This document shows positions 14,601 through 28,000 of a stretch of 64,000 nt of DNA, in pieces. Source of the DNA: Lytechinus pictus (taxonomy: Eukaryota; Echinodermata; Echinoidea; Temnopleuroida; Toxopneustidae); the NCBI RefSeq assembly GCF_037042905.1, contig NC_087247.1:34613420-34677419 (forward strand), in the 5' to 3' direction. How positions within the stretch are numbered: position 1 is the first letter of the stretch; each line of letters starts with the position of its first letter. The notes under the pieces are model-generated. The model searched no databases. It had not been told where the DNA came from and saw only the letters and a list, made by a program, of their open reading frames with translations. The position numbers and the translations under genes were made by a program.

Positions 14601-17600
14601 GAGGATATGATTGCGAAATAATGTTTGAAAGATGAAAAAATAATAATTCCATACCACAAGGGCCATTGGCGTATCAAACCGTTGTGTGGCCTAAACAAGC
14701 TAGAATGGGAACAAAATATAAAGAATATACATTTCAAATGTGACTCATGTTTAAAAAAAGAAAATTCAGATCAACATATGGATATGGAAACAATCATTAT
14801 CGTGGAAATAGTCACTCTGATTCGATAAAAAATCAATCAACAGATTAATGTAACCCTGAAATATGATACATGAAATTTGATTATTTTCAATCACAAATGA
14901 TTTATAATCATTGCAATTTGTATGAATTTTCCACACACAATGACGGTAGGCAAACTTAGTTGCCGAAAAACCGTTTCGGTATTATTGAGTACTCAGGTCT
15001 GTAAAATTTTGGTTGTACTTTGAGTACCCATTCCCATTGGAAATTATAATTCATTATTTAAATCTCTGGAATGGTTAAGGGTTGTGTATATATATTTATG
15101 ATTACAGACCTACATGTTTAATTTAAAAAAAAAGAACTAAAGGAACGAATCGAAAAGATATTGCCGACAAGATCTGATGAATTGATCTATTTGGGAAATG
15201 AACATTAGACTTTGAGCCGCGTCCCTGTAACCCTATACCAAATAGTTTCATATCAACAATGTTTGAAATAATGTGCATTTAACAAAAATATGCCCTTCTA
15301 ATTTTTAAAGTAGGCAAATGTGACTCTGATTTCAGGCTCATAAGGAGTGGATATACATACTCATGCTTTTTTTTTTCAAATGATTTTTTTTGTATATGCC
15401 AAATTATGAGGTGATATAAAGCACTTAATGAAAAACAGCATTTGTTACACATTTTGCGACAAAGTTTCATTTTCAATTTCTTGACAGCTTTATAATGAAG
15501 TATGCACCTGGTTTCAAGTACGTATTACACAATGCTTACGATGCTGGTTGAAGAGACAACGCACACTCCATGGTTTTGAATTATGCAACATTTCATAATA
15601 TCCTGGTAACGATTGCTTATATGACATTATTGAGAAAAGAAAATGTTCTACTTGCTGTGTGAGTAAAACGTTAATATTAGATAAGCTTCGACGATTTTGG
15701 GGTGTAAAGATGAGGATAATGTTTGAGGAAACAGTTTGCTTGCAGTCATGAATATGAATATACTCCTTATCCATTTTACTTGGGTGCCGTTGCATAAATT
15801 TATGCTATACGTTCTAAATATAGTAGATAAGATATGATATTAATCTTCGAGTCCATATTTTTGCACGAGTTGCTTGAAGTTTTGTCTCGTATGTATAAAC
15901 ATTAAATGATAACTGCAAAGCATTAGTGTCCAATTCTGCAATATATTAGAATCCTTACGAAAAATGGATACTCGAATGGATAAAAAAAAAGTCGAATAAA
16001 ATAAATATTAGTTGAATGAATATAAAATGGAAATCTTGATAGGGCCAGTGCAAATAGCTCAGAATAATTGTGTCAATGTTTTAATGATTGAAGAATAAAG
16101 GAATAATAATTTTCAAATACTATTCTACAGTTTTTTCCTATTTACGATCTGCATTTCATAATTATGTTGTAAATATTTGTTCGTTCCCATTCACTATATC
16201 ATAGACTAGCCAATTCAGGATTATATTCTGAATAATATGTATAGCCGTAGATAATACAGAAACTAAACGTCTATGACAATTATGTAAATCCTACAAGTTA
16301 AGTGCAATACATGCCATGGGGCAGAACCATCTAAGAATAGATCGAAAGCTTTCTTTTTCTTTTTTTTTGTCGAACCAATTTAGATACACATCATGCATGG
16401 AGGTATAAGGACACAAAGTCTTGTATATACTCTCTGAAGAAAGGGCCTTTTCATTCAAGCTGTAAAGGGATGTTTTTTTCTATAACTTTTACATCGAATT
16501 GATGCCATTGTTATTCTAGTTCCAACGAATGTCCCCCACACAAAACGACTAAAATAAGACTGTATAAATTTTGTCCATATTATCTGTTTGTAAACTATAA
16601 GAAACACTGTAATATTGAATTACGGATTGAAAAAAAAAATGTCTTCTATTCTTGAACCAATGTAAGCATAGTTTCATTATTACATGTAGACAAGGAGAAA
16701 GTTCAAATAATGGCAAACGAAGAGAAAATTGAAAAACGAAAGACAAAAAAAGGATAGAGCTGAAGGAGCGACTACTTTATCTATACATATCTTACATTGG
16801 TGAGCTAAATCAGCCAAAATGCTGCATGGTATACGCTATTCATATTATATAGCGAAATGAGCAAGATTTTTTTCCCCAATATTCATTTTAAAAGAGACTG
16901 CATGCAATTGTGTTTTTCTCTACTTCCCGGTCCATTTCAGTTGTGTTTTTTTAATGCCTGCTACAGACGGGGGGGGGGGGGGGGGGGGGGGGGGCTGATG
17001 CAAAGAACATGGTGTCGCATAGTGCATCCACACTGAGTGCACAGTGTATTATCATACTAGTAGTTGACTACGTGAAGGTGTGTATCACGCTGTTACAACA
17101 AATGTGGAGATAATTCCACATTGTGGACATCCCCCTCTAAACTGTGCGCGTTCACATGGTGTTCACAGATAGTAATAGACATACCCGTAGCAGAAAGAAG
17201 TCAACAGATGAATATTAACAGTGATCTCTTTCTAGAACGAGTTTCACAAAGAATTTACACTCAATAAACAATTTTTTTTTCTAAGGCATATGAGTATAGA
17301 AATTCCATTTACTGCTTACTTGGCTTTATTTTCCTGATGCTCGGACTCAAAAGAATCATTTTGCTTTGATTTGCTTTCGCATAAGCATGGCTAATGGGTG
17401 ATTTCAAGGTTTGAAGCAACTTCGGCAAGCATGACTGCATGGTTGCGATTCTTTGCCAAGACAAAGTGTGTTTAACAAGAACAATTTTTCAATAACACAA
17501 CTGTACACGTATCAATCCATCATGCAAACACAAACACATTCTGTGAAGAGACATATTGTTCATGGACGATAAAAACAAATATTTTCGTTTGTTCTTAATT

Positions 17601-17624
17601 ATAGATAGATTAGGTATCTTGTTA
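11641..17624. other. Gene-free stretch with simple repeats
   Basis: No supported gene. Contents: GGT/GTA triplet-rich DNA at 11925-12020, a poly(G) tract of ~11 near 11681, a G12 run near 13647 after (GT)n, G9-10 near 14236, a long uninterrupted G run of ~25 at 16969-16994, and a small imperfect inverted repeat (12551-12565 / 12616-12629). Confidence 0.45.
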
Positions 17625-18203
17625 TTGGCCTTGACACGGGACCATCCAAGGCAAAAGTTGATTAGAATAAAAAGAGAAAAATCCAACAAGCATAACACTG
17701 AAAGTTTCATCAAAATCATTTGCCAAATGAGTTGACATTTTAAGTTTGGCTTAATATCTCAAGAACAGTTATCATGGTTATATGCCGCATATCCTGGTAG
17801 GTATGGAAATGAGGGGACTGATGACGTAACCCACTCACGATTTCTTTTGTATGTTATGAAATACGAAATTGTCTAATTTGTCATCTGAAGCGAAGTTTCA
17901 CTCTCCTTGAACATCTGGTTTTACCATTGTTTAACATTAAAGGTTCAGTCAAGTCTGTCCTTATTGTCAAATCTGTAAAAATCAAAATATTGTATAATAA
18001 AAAAAATAGTGAGGGACATCATCGATTCTCTCATTTGCATTATCACTGAGCTAAGGCTATATTGTGAAAAATAGCGAAACTTTAAAATTTCATTTACTTT
18101 CTTATTCAACATCCGATTACTTCGATGAAATTTTCAGCGTTATGCTCGTTTTATTTTTCTGTATTGATTCTAATCAACTATTTTCCTTGGGTAGACATGA
18201 CCT
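17625..18203. mobile_element. Degraded long-TIR TTAA MITE, family A
   Basis: Similar along its length to the intact copy at 57914-58497: a left arm with agaaaaatccaacaa and tttcatcaaaatc, a central tttcttttgta segment, and a right arm ending gacatgaccttta. The left terminus is mutated, so its boundary is approximate. Non-coding. Confidence 0.75.
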
Positions 18204-18603
18204 TTACATTTGTTCTTGGGTAGCGCCTAGTTGAAAATCCGAGTATTAATCTCACATACATAGTGGAGTTTCTTTACATAGGGGAATTTTATATTCTAAA
18301 CTATTCCTGGTCATATTGGCCAGGAAGACAAACCTTTGAAATCATATTCCACTCCTGGAGGAGAAAAAAAGTCCAGATCTGACCCACCCAAGAAGGGTCA
18401 GATTATCACTTTGACCCAGAACAGAGTGTGCAAAGGAGTCTTTTTTTCAGGTCAATCTGAAAAGGATTACATGTATTGATACTCTCATATTTTTTTTAAT
18501 ATAGAGAGGTTCAAACGTATACAAGTCTATCTTGAAAGTAATTTGATGGAGAGGCAGCAAGAGAGAGAGAGAGGGAGAGAGGGGGGGGGGTAGGCAAACA
18601 GTA

Positions 18604-18985
18604 AAGTGTCGATTGGTCTACACCAATTTTGTCTACTTTCCGTGTGGTCTCATCCCACCTCTAATCCTACTTTAACTACAACCAGTTTGTCTACATGTAC
18701 TTACCATTTTGTCTAACTACCATCTAGCCCTTCAACAATTCCGTCTAATTTAGGCAATATCCATTGGTCTAATATCAATTTGGTAGTCGTTGGAAAAACT
18801 GAACCAAGTAGACTGTGGAAATTAGACCAACTGGTCATTTGTCTCAATGGGTATGACCAAGTGGATAGAGCAATTGAATTGTAGACCAAACTGTAATTAG
18901 ACAAAATTGGTAGTAGACCAAATAGGTTTAGCCCATGAGGTATTAGATAATTAGAAGTAAACAAACTGCTTGCAGACAAACGAGT
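18604..18985. repeat. GTCTA/TAGAC quasi-palindromic repeat, copy B
   Basis: Same organisation as 11274-11624: GTCTA motifs to about 18770, then TAGAC motifs. A 117-codon open frame on the minus strand across it is a by-product of the repeat. Confidence 0.75.
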
Positions 18986-20477
18986 GAACATAAAATGCCC
19001 ACTATAATAAGTCAACACAAAATGTATGTGATCAATGAAAGAAATATTGGCAACTCGACAGATCAACCATGGACCCTACCACAAAGCCTAGAGCTCTATC
19101 TTTCAATAAAAATGATCATAATCCGTCATCAAAATATACCTTTTTCTTTGAATAGTGTACATTATGTAACTGTCCTGTCTGCAACATTTCGTATTTTCTA
19201 AAGACTTCAATAAGTTGAAATGTTGAATGATATATCAAAAACATGTTTAACTACAGATGTACAAGTACAACATCCAGTAAGGGGTGAATCATAAGCTGAT
19301 AGGGAACCATTGCTAATCACAGAAGCTATCAAAACATGCTACAATAACATCAATATTTCGTGTTACAGGCAATAATCACATAACAATGGAAAGCACACTC
19401 AACAACATCACAATAGATGAAAGATGTTTATATTCATTCATTTCAATTTAATATCGCATGGCAAGAAGTACATGTATATAGAAAAAAATGACATGAAACC
19501 CATTAAGTACTTGTTTGTTAAAGTTAGGGGGTTCTAAACACACATTTTGAACATATAAAAAACAACTGAATAACCATGGTTTTACAAAATTGTATCTAAT
19601 TCATATACATTATGTAAAAGGACAATTTTCATTGTCAACCCAATTTATATTACCGATTCCCTAATGAAATGAAATAAACCAAGACAAAGTGAAATGAAAT
19701 AAGATAGAATAAAAACAATTTGGGATAAATTATATAAATAAGTTCAACTAAATAAATGAACATTGAGTGTGTTCAATAAAGAAAAAGTAGATTTGACTGT
19801 AAATAACAAATTAATTTTGAAACCAACAATCAACCACCCCCTTCCATGCCCAGATTACTCCCTAAACTATGAAATCACATAAATACTCTTGAAAAAAATG
19901 ATTTAACACCCTACCTATAAAAATACATATCTAAGCATTCTTCTACATCAGCTAGTACTTTATATAATATGATTTTCTATTGCATATAATAAACATTGTC
20001 AGTTTTTATTTCTGGACATGATTTTTTCTTTCAATGTGATTTCAAAACATGGGTTTAGCTTTTATAAACCTTGTTTGGCTTCCATACATGCATCGATACA
20101 AGTACATGTATAGTTCAAAAGGTAAAGTAAGTTTTAAAACAGTAAATGCACATAGTACGTATATTCAAGAATCAAGATGGGAGACAGAGAAGCCACATGT
20201 GTAAGTCAACAAAAACATGCTGTTAGACATTGTTATTCAAGCACTGCAGGAGGCAGGTGTTTTCAAATAATTGAAATGAACATAAAATCACCCCATGACC
20301 TACAACCATGCTCAAACAAAGCTCATAATGTTTTTGTTCCCACACTTGAGAATAACATCCTTTTTGATGAGCATTTTGAGGAAGGTGCTATGAAAATATC
20401 AAACGTCTCCACCCTGGCTATATTCACACGAACTAGAGAATTGTATCTACAACATGTATGAGATAAATATGAGTCTA
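18986..20477. other. Gene-free AT-rich stretch
   Basis: No splice-flanked exon. A 94-codon plus-strand ORF (20177-20461) has no recognisable domain and no neighbours, and is treated as chance. Confidence 0.4.
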
Positions 20478-20745
20478 GGGGCGTCGTGGTCTAGTGGCTA
20501 CGACTCTCTAATTTCTATGAGAGGGATGTGGGTTTGAATCCCAGCCATGGCGTTTTCCTTCAAGAAATTTACCCACATTTTGCTGCACTCAACCCAGGTG
20601 AAGTGAAAGGGTACCCAGCAGAATTAATTCCTTGAATGCACCAAGCACCTTTAGCAGTTGTAGCTACAGCTGAGGTTACATTGTATATGCAGTGCGCCAC
20701 TGAATAGGCAACTAGATATTTGGCGCTTCATAAATGCTATATACT
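20478..20745 (+). mobile_element. tRNA-derived SINE
   Basis: A tRNA-like head starts at ggggcgtcgtggtc, with an A-box-like tggtctagtggctacg and a B-box-like gggtttgaatccc around 20530. An unrelated body follows (caagaaatttacccacattt, acccaggtgaagtgaa). It ends ggcgcttcataaatgc, a tail resembling LINE 3' ends. The head cannot fold as an intact tRNA. The same body recurs at 63329-63520. It resembles known sea-urchin tRNA-like retroposons; that name-level match is from memory. Confidence 0.85.
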
Positions 20746-21310
20746 AGAATGATACCTAGTCAAACCTGGGTTAGCGGCCGCCTCCGTTTAGCAAATTAGC
20801 ATTCAAGTGATTGGGAGTGACTACCAAATACGAGTCCCAATGATGCATACCATACATTTTGGGTTTCCTTTAATACATCACAAATGCACACCAAAGCTAG
20901 ATTTTTTTTTTTCAAAACAGGATTTAGTCACTTAAAAGAGATGATAATTGAAGGCATATCATGCCTATGATGTACTTTAAAAGCAAATAAACATAAAATA
21001 ACTTCAGACACAGCCTTTTTTAACAGAAAATTGTGATAAAAACACATGTTCCCATGCTCTGCAAATTATACAAACACAAACATTCTATTGAATTGCACAT
21101 AACGATACAGAAATAAATAAACGAGCCAAGTACCCAATCAACCAACAGCACAAAAATTTGTGAAAATTTCAATGAAATGTACACCACAAAATACACCACT
21201 AATATTGCTATTTTTTCTCACAAAATGAAGCTTTATCAATATGCAGATGGAAATAGCTTGTGAGATGAGAGCAGCTTCGTAGGGCAATGCCTGCCATAAA
21301 TTACACCTTA
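20746..21310. other. Gene-free stretch
   Basis: AT-rich sequence with no coding signal or repeat structure that I could identify. Confidence 0.4.
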
Positions 21311-21462
21311 ATACCTTGGTCACATTTGCTCTACGGCGAGTCGAAAACAGCCGTTATATTAATTTTGATTCAAACCACCTATATGTAGTTGGACAAAATA
21401 TGTAAAAACTGCTGTTTTCGACTCGCCGTACGGCCGCCGTAGAACAAATGTGACCATGGTAT
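21311..21462. mobile_element. Small MITE with ~40-bp TIRs
   Basis: The left end TACCTTGGTCACATTTG...CTACGGCGAGTCGAAAACAG is mirrored at the right by CTGTTTTCGACTCGCCGTA...CAAATGTGACCATGGTA. The right arm carries an extra CGGCCGC segment. It is about 150 bp and non-coding; flanks TTAA/TTAG suggest a TA-rich target. Confidence 0.85.
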
Positions 21463-21727
21463 TAGTAATGTCTTTTGAAGATTTTTAGATCTTCTATACA
21501 AACATGTACAATGAAGTAATGAACGCATTTCACATGCAAACATATTTGAATAAAATCATCAATTACATGTACCAGTAGAATGTAAACTAGACCCTCTTAA
21601 AAAACATTCTAGATTTCAAAGAATTGTTTGTGGTTTTGAAAACCATTAGGCACAGTAGTAACTAAAAATCTTTTTAAGCATATATTCCGCTTTCCATCTC
21701 ACGCTTTCCATCTCAGGTTCATTTTAG

Positions 21728-22187
21728 AGTGGGAGTTCACCCTAAAGAAAAGTTTGTTTTAAAAATAGCAGAAAAATAATAAAAAACATTGGCAAAGGTT
21801 TGAGGAAAATCTGTTATAGATTAAGAAAGTTATTAGAAAATTGTGGATTTGTGACGTCATAAATGAGCAGCTGCCCCATATGTTATGTAATATAAAATGA
21901 ATGAATTTCACTTTTTTAATGGTTCTTGATGACTTATTTCTGTTTTCTTGTCATGATCGGGTGTGAAATGCTTTTATATACAAAAGGTTGAGAAAATGAC
22001 ATTTCATTGATTTTTATTTACTATTTGCTATGTAGGAATGTAGGAATGCTGACATCACAAATCAAATAATTAAATTCTAATAACCTTTTAATTCTTAGAT
22101 GGATTTTTCTCAAACCTTCGGCAATATTTTTTATCATTTCTTCTGCTATTTTCAAAAATAAACTTTTTGTCAGGGTGAACTTCCCCT
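21728..22187. mobile_element. Long-TIR TTAA MITE, family B, copy 1
   Basis: Left terminus AGTGGGAGTTCACCCT and right terminus AGGGTGAACTTCCCCT. The flanks are TTAG (one change from TTAA) at 21724-21727 and TTAA at 22188-22191. Internal arms share tagcagaaaaataat-type sequence in inverted orientation. It is homologous to 41232-41730. Confidence 0.88.
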
Positions 22188-22191
22188 TTAA

Positions 22192-24827
22192 GTATTTCAA
22201 TGGCCCCACTTAATCTGTTAAGGACCTCTTCATTACCTAATTATTCTGATCCACTTTATCACAACTAAATTTCCATTTTTTCTCTATTGTCTGCGCCAAA
22301 GAGAAAGGGATGGATGATGAATTGATCACAAAAGAACTAGCTAAAGAATGTTATCTTCAGTGCAGGCTGCCAAAACATAATACAAGTTACTGCATGACAA
22401 AAAAAATGAATATGATCATGATTCTTTGAGAATAATTTCCTTACAATTTTAATTGAATATAGGATGACATGATTTAATGATTTAATCTGTTCCATCAATG
22501 ATCATTCCATGTTTCTAGTAGCATACTCATAGTTTACCACAATATCCCAAATACCACCAACATTCACAATACAACTCAACAAAACAAGATGGTCACAATG
22601 AAAATGATATCAATTTAAAATCAAACACAATTCTCATCACAAATGGTAGGGGGAAATCATACTGGAACAAACATTTACATATAATATAATACAGCTAACC
22701 AACTTATATATTCAAACAGCCACAGATCAATAAAATTATATTGCTATATCATGATTGACATCACATACAATGTAGCAGAATATCCCATTGACATACAATA
22801 ATAGGAGTCAGAAAGCTTTTGCAGCAACTGCATATAAGTGATGGATGCACATTTTTTTAAGTCAAAATAATCAGAAAAGCATTAAAAAGGGAAGATGAAG
22901 GATATGAAGTATGAACATAATTTTAGTTGTTTAATTTAGCTGAAATAACACCCCCCCCCCCCCAAAAAAAAAAAAAAAAAAAACAGAGGGAAATGAGAGC
23001 TTTTATCACGAACACTGTATGTTCCTAGAAATAAATATTCCTTTAAATGCCCTTTTCCTTTCATGAAAAATAATACTAATGATGTCAAATGCACAAACAA
23101 CTTCCTTTTTTTAACTGTACAACAACTATATTAAATATGTGTGCAGAATCTGAGTCAAAATACTCCATTCACAATATATATCTTCACAGTTTACACATAA
23201 AAATCTAATACACCAACCTTTTTGAAAGTTCAGAGTGTTTGTTTAGCTTCATTAAATAAATACCAGCATGTTTTGTTCAATGATGACTTTACATGATTAT
23301 CAACTTTATAATATATTTTGCCACTCATGTACACATGTACAATATACAGTACTACCCGCTCAACCATTCAACTAAATGAATCAACTCTATTGGAGTAAAA
23401 GTGTTAAACCATGAATGTAGTTCTGCAAACTTCAAGTTGGGAAACATAACCAATGTATCTTTGGAGTTTGGACTGATGGAATTACTTGAATAGAAAAAGA
23501 GAAGGGTTTGTGCCACGAGAGTGTACTGTACAGTATGTCTCATTTTCAGTGATGCCAACATAAAAAAATGACTGCATGTACAATGTAATAGCAATACACT
23601 TTTGATGTTTTATAACTGAACTGAAACTATACACCTTAAAATAATATGTATAACATTCAACAAAGCAAACTAAGGGGTGTTGCACAATGATATTGCAAAT
23701 TTGTGTAAACTGATTTTTTCATTGCCCCCCCCCCCCAAAAAAAAAATGAAAATTTGATATCGCTTGCCGGACTCATGATTACTAAGGATTTGAAATTGAT
23801 TTTTATTGATAATTTTGTTATTGCTGAGTTTTTGCAACACCCGTAATAGAACTAGATGATTAAAACTACATATATCACTACTATTACATGTACAAATCAC
23901 TAAATGACCAATAAATACACTCATATTTTGTACATTCATAGGCATATTACAAAACCACTACACGACTGATGTACAGAAATTATCAAGACAAGATGCTGCA
24001 ATACACATCAGTGCACATCAATATCAAGCAAGGAATAGGCAATTTGGGCATTCATCATTCATGAATTCTCCCCTAAATGATAATTGTCTGGGGTTCGGAA
24101 TTGGTATGAGATAATTTTGAGCATTGTTGGAATGCAGTATGGAGGATTTGTCAGTTGCAACACTTCTCATTATTTTCAAGCTACATACATTGGGTTTTGT
24201 AACATTAAAGGTGAAGACATACAACAAACTACAGAAGAAGAATGGACATTTATAGTGTAGAAATGGCAGACATAAATTTAGATTCCTTCAAAAGGTCAAA
24301 ACAAATGAACGCGACTACAATACTTTATTACTGTTCTTAGCTGGCAAAAAAATATTTATTTTCATGTGCTACTTTTCACAACCTACTGCCTAAATCTGCA
24401 ACATTGGATATGCTTCAGAATTGCAGTCAATGCTTGCTTTATTCTCCTACAACTAACTTTGAAAAAAAAAAATCCAAGTTATTTTCTAGCTTTAATTGGA
24501 AGCAGAAACTGACATGAAGAGAGAGAATGAAAAATGATGCTAATGGTTGAGGGTACCACAAGGGGGGGGGGGGGTCAACTGTACACTTGCATGAGAAATG
24601 ACCAGGCTTAGAGTTCAAGCACAGATAAATCCCAGTAATTTGATAAGGGGTGGGGCAAGGTAAATGTATCTAAGATGCCCCTCCCCTTCAACGATCAAAG
24701 TCACTGAAAGGTATGGATTTTACTTATTATTTTTTCTGTAATATGACAGTGAATGGATATGAGCACACACAAGAGTACAAAGCATTTTTTGGTGGGTGGA
24801 CTAGACAGTCAAGTGCATGGTTGCATT
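22192..24827 (-). other. 3' flank / probable 3' UTR of the LYSMD gene
   Basis: No coding exon. Plus-strand TTTATT at 24438-24443 gives a minus-strand AATAAA about 385 bases after the LYSMD stop, the nearest upstream candidate poly(A) signal; others lie near 24328 and 24353. Two C(n)A(n) tracts occur (22951-22984, 23725-23747). Confidence 0.35.
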
Positions 24828-25083
24828 TCAGACAGGCCAACTCCTATCTGCACTCTTTATTTTACGCTTGCTCCTACCTCCTAGCAAGGGTGACGATGTT
24901 CCTCCAACCTCTACAGGGGGTGTGGTCTCCACCAGTTTGGAATTGCCTTCTGTTGCCACGGTAACAGCACTGAGTTGGTAGCTCTCACCGGCAGCCTTAC
25001 CACTATCTGAGATCCTGCTGTAGCTCTGGGATGGTGAAGGGGCAGACTGAATATTGGGTGTCATGGCTTCAATCTCCCCAATA
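24828..25083 (-). CDS. LYSMD2: LYSMD exon 3 (terminal)
   Basis: Acceptor ttggcag|TATTGG completes the split Ser codon. Eighty-four residues then run to a stop at 24828-24830, rich in Ser, Thr and Gly, with a basic RSKRKIKS patch near the C-terminus. Frame continuity supports it; conservation of this tail is not obvious. Confidence 0.75.
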
Positions 25084-28000
25084 CTGCCAAGAAAATAATT
25101 AGAAAATGAACAAAAACTTGACATTTTGACCCTTAGATGACATTTGACCCCATCATTCTCATGTAATATTACCCAAGGATCATTTGAACCATAGACATAA
25201 GTAGGTCCGTGTTTGAACAAAGTGTGATAAAAATAATGCAGAAATAAAGAAATGAGGGCAAGTTGAACAAAAACTATTAAAAAAAATGATAGACATGACC
25301 TCATATCATTTGACCTATTGACCCCTAGATGACCTTTGACCCCATTATCCTCGTGGACACACATGTGGTATTACCCAATGATCATTATATACCAAGTATG
25401 AACTTAATTGATGAAGAAATGAGAGCAAGTTGAACAAAAACTTTCAACATTTTTGTGACAGACCAACGAACTAACAAACTAACTGACCAACAGACTAACA
25501 GATCAATAGAAATAGTGATCTGCCAAACTTTGTTCAGGCAAGACAAAAACCTTTTAATATCAACTTTCAACTATCAATATTTTTTCAATATCGCACAATT
25601 TTGATGATACTGAAATATCGCCCAGCACTACTTGGTGAAATTTTAATGCTTCTCTATTTCTCTTGCATTTTTAACAATTACTGAAAATATTTGAGCAAGT
25701 TTAGATGAAGGACTTGCTGTCAGAATGGTTACTCTTGAATTTAAAGCAACTCCCTTATTAAAGCGTTCAATATTGTTCCCCATGACATCACGTTATGAAT
25801 GGGAATGCCATCGGAATGGTGCCTCTGCATTTAAAAAAACCTTTACAAAAAAAAGAACCAAGTCAGAATCACTTCACCAGGATTCCACATGGATAAATGT
25901 AGAACTACTGTGCACAACTTCATAATACCCAGACCAGAAGTGGAGCTACCTTAATACTCATCAGGACACCATTGTTTCATACACACCTGCTATTTTTCTC
26001 TATCTTCTTGAGGTTGTGTTTCTTCTCTCTCACTTGTCTGTCGATGCGATTAAAGAAGTCCATTGTAACGTCCCTATCTGCCTCCTCCACTTTACCTCCA
26101 TTATCTTCCTCATCCTCGGAGCTCCCATCTCTCCTCTTAGCTGTGGAAGGCCCTCTCCTGGCTGGACTTCCATTTGCTGTGGCAGTGGCATTCTCTAATA
26201 CATTGGCTGGCAAGGGTTGGTCTCCCACTGGTATACTGAGGGATTTTCTCATGAAGATATCATTGTTGAATAACTTGTTTGCCCTTTTGATTTGTTCAAC
26301 CTGGTATTAAATTTTAGGAAATTACAGAATCAGGTTGACAGTGGTTTAATGGTAATCATGCTTCATCAATCTCCAATGATTTTCAAAGTGCATTAAATAT
26401 GATTATTACCTATACAAGGCATTTTAGGAGATAAATAAAAGTCATATTTTGCTTGCTACTTTCAATCCGAGACCAACAAGGTAAACATTTGCCATGTTGC
26501 CCTCCCAGGGCTTTGCCCATAGAAATCCTGTACAAAATAGAGGGCATTATTGGCCATATTTCTGCTCGTGCGCTTGCGCAGTAGGAGCCGATTTCGATCG
26601 CTAATTTCAGTATTTCAGAAATCTGGCTGGAACCAGTTTATGAACCAACGCATTGTAGATAATGCGCGGCACGGCCAGTGCATACACAAAGGTAACCCAA
26701 GCGCAAGATTTCTACGCGTTGAGTGTATGTGCGCACCATGCATGATGCGCGACTGCAAGGTATCAATTACGTCACAATTGCTTATTAAGGGTTACTTCGC
26801 TAAGGTCGTGAACATGAAATCAGAAGTAGTGATAATTAAACAGGCATATAAATTGTTCCAAATTGTAGCTTGAATTACACATTGTACAGCCTTACATGTA
26901 GGTAATAATAATATTGACTGGCTCTTCTTTCAGGAAACATCAAATCTGTCGTCCTTAAAAGAACCATCATATTGCCCTCATCTAAAGACTCGGGCCAATA
27001 TGATTCTGTTGCGGGCGACATATTTGATGTTCCCCTCAAGGCCAGTCAACATTATATAAGTATTTTGATTTTCACATTCTTAATTACAAACAGTATACAT
27101 CATATAGTACATGTACTTGCCTAAAATCATAAGTGTAAAGCAGGATTGGGATAGGGGTGGGGGATTATGTCTCAGGATAGCAAATGATACCAACATTATA
27201 CATGTATATTGTAAATACAATTGATGGCTTTCAACCCAGTAAGATCGCATTCTCGATCTATCTGATAAGTCAGAAAAAATCTAGGAACCAGCAAGTTTTG
27301 AACCCCTCATCTACTGATACCGACATTGTAGATTCAAATATTGCAGTTTCTATAAAAGACATGTAATTGACAGTACATGGAAAACTAAATGATATTTTCA
27401 AGACACTAAACATGTTACATACAATCTTTGCAGGGGAATTTGTACAGGACTACAGCATGTTAACTTCCTTTTCTGTTTGGAATACATGTAGCCTTCAGGC
27501 ACAACAGTTCACCTGTCATCTAACAATGACAAACTATAGTGATAGCAGTCAGGAAGTGACTAAGTACAGAACCAGAAATGATCCTAAACTAAACCACCTT
27601 GATGATCCATTCCAACACCACTACAAGGAGCATGTAACACAAAGTTTATAGAATGATCATAGGGCTAATTTGTACAATGCTTCCGATGATCATTTTACAT
27701 GTGTATTCAATTTCTTTAGAAGCTTTATGTTACAGGACCAAGATGTGTGCACTGTACTTTATAACTTAGAAGTTATAAATTAGGCCTACAGAGAAAATGA
27801 CATTATGATAAACGCTTTATAGACTTTTAGCTCAAATTTCCCAGCTTTTCTGGACCAGATCAACTTACATGGACTGCTATTTTCTTCAGTATAGACTTGT
27901 GCTGCCCCCAAATTTCAGATACATGGTGTACAGTAGACTTTGCATATGAAGTCACATCTCCATTTAAGTCAAATAATTGCCTAACTCGGGATTGGGAATT

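Noticed and set aside
18713-19066. 117-codon minus-strand ORF
   Set aside because: It lies on the GTCTA/TAGAC repeat; the repeat lacks stops in this frame.
20177-20461. 94-codon plus-strand ORF
   Set aside because: No domain, no splice-linked neighbours, and background composition identical to the surrounding non-coding DNA.
26550-26873. 107-codon ORF with several Cys and Arg in a GC-richer patch
   Set aside because: No zinc-finger spacing or splice context, and it sits in the LYSMD intron on the opposite strand among repeats.
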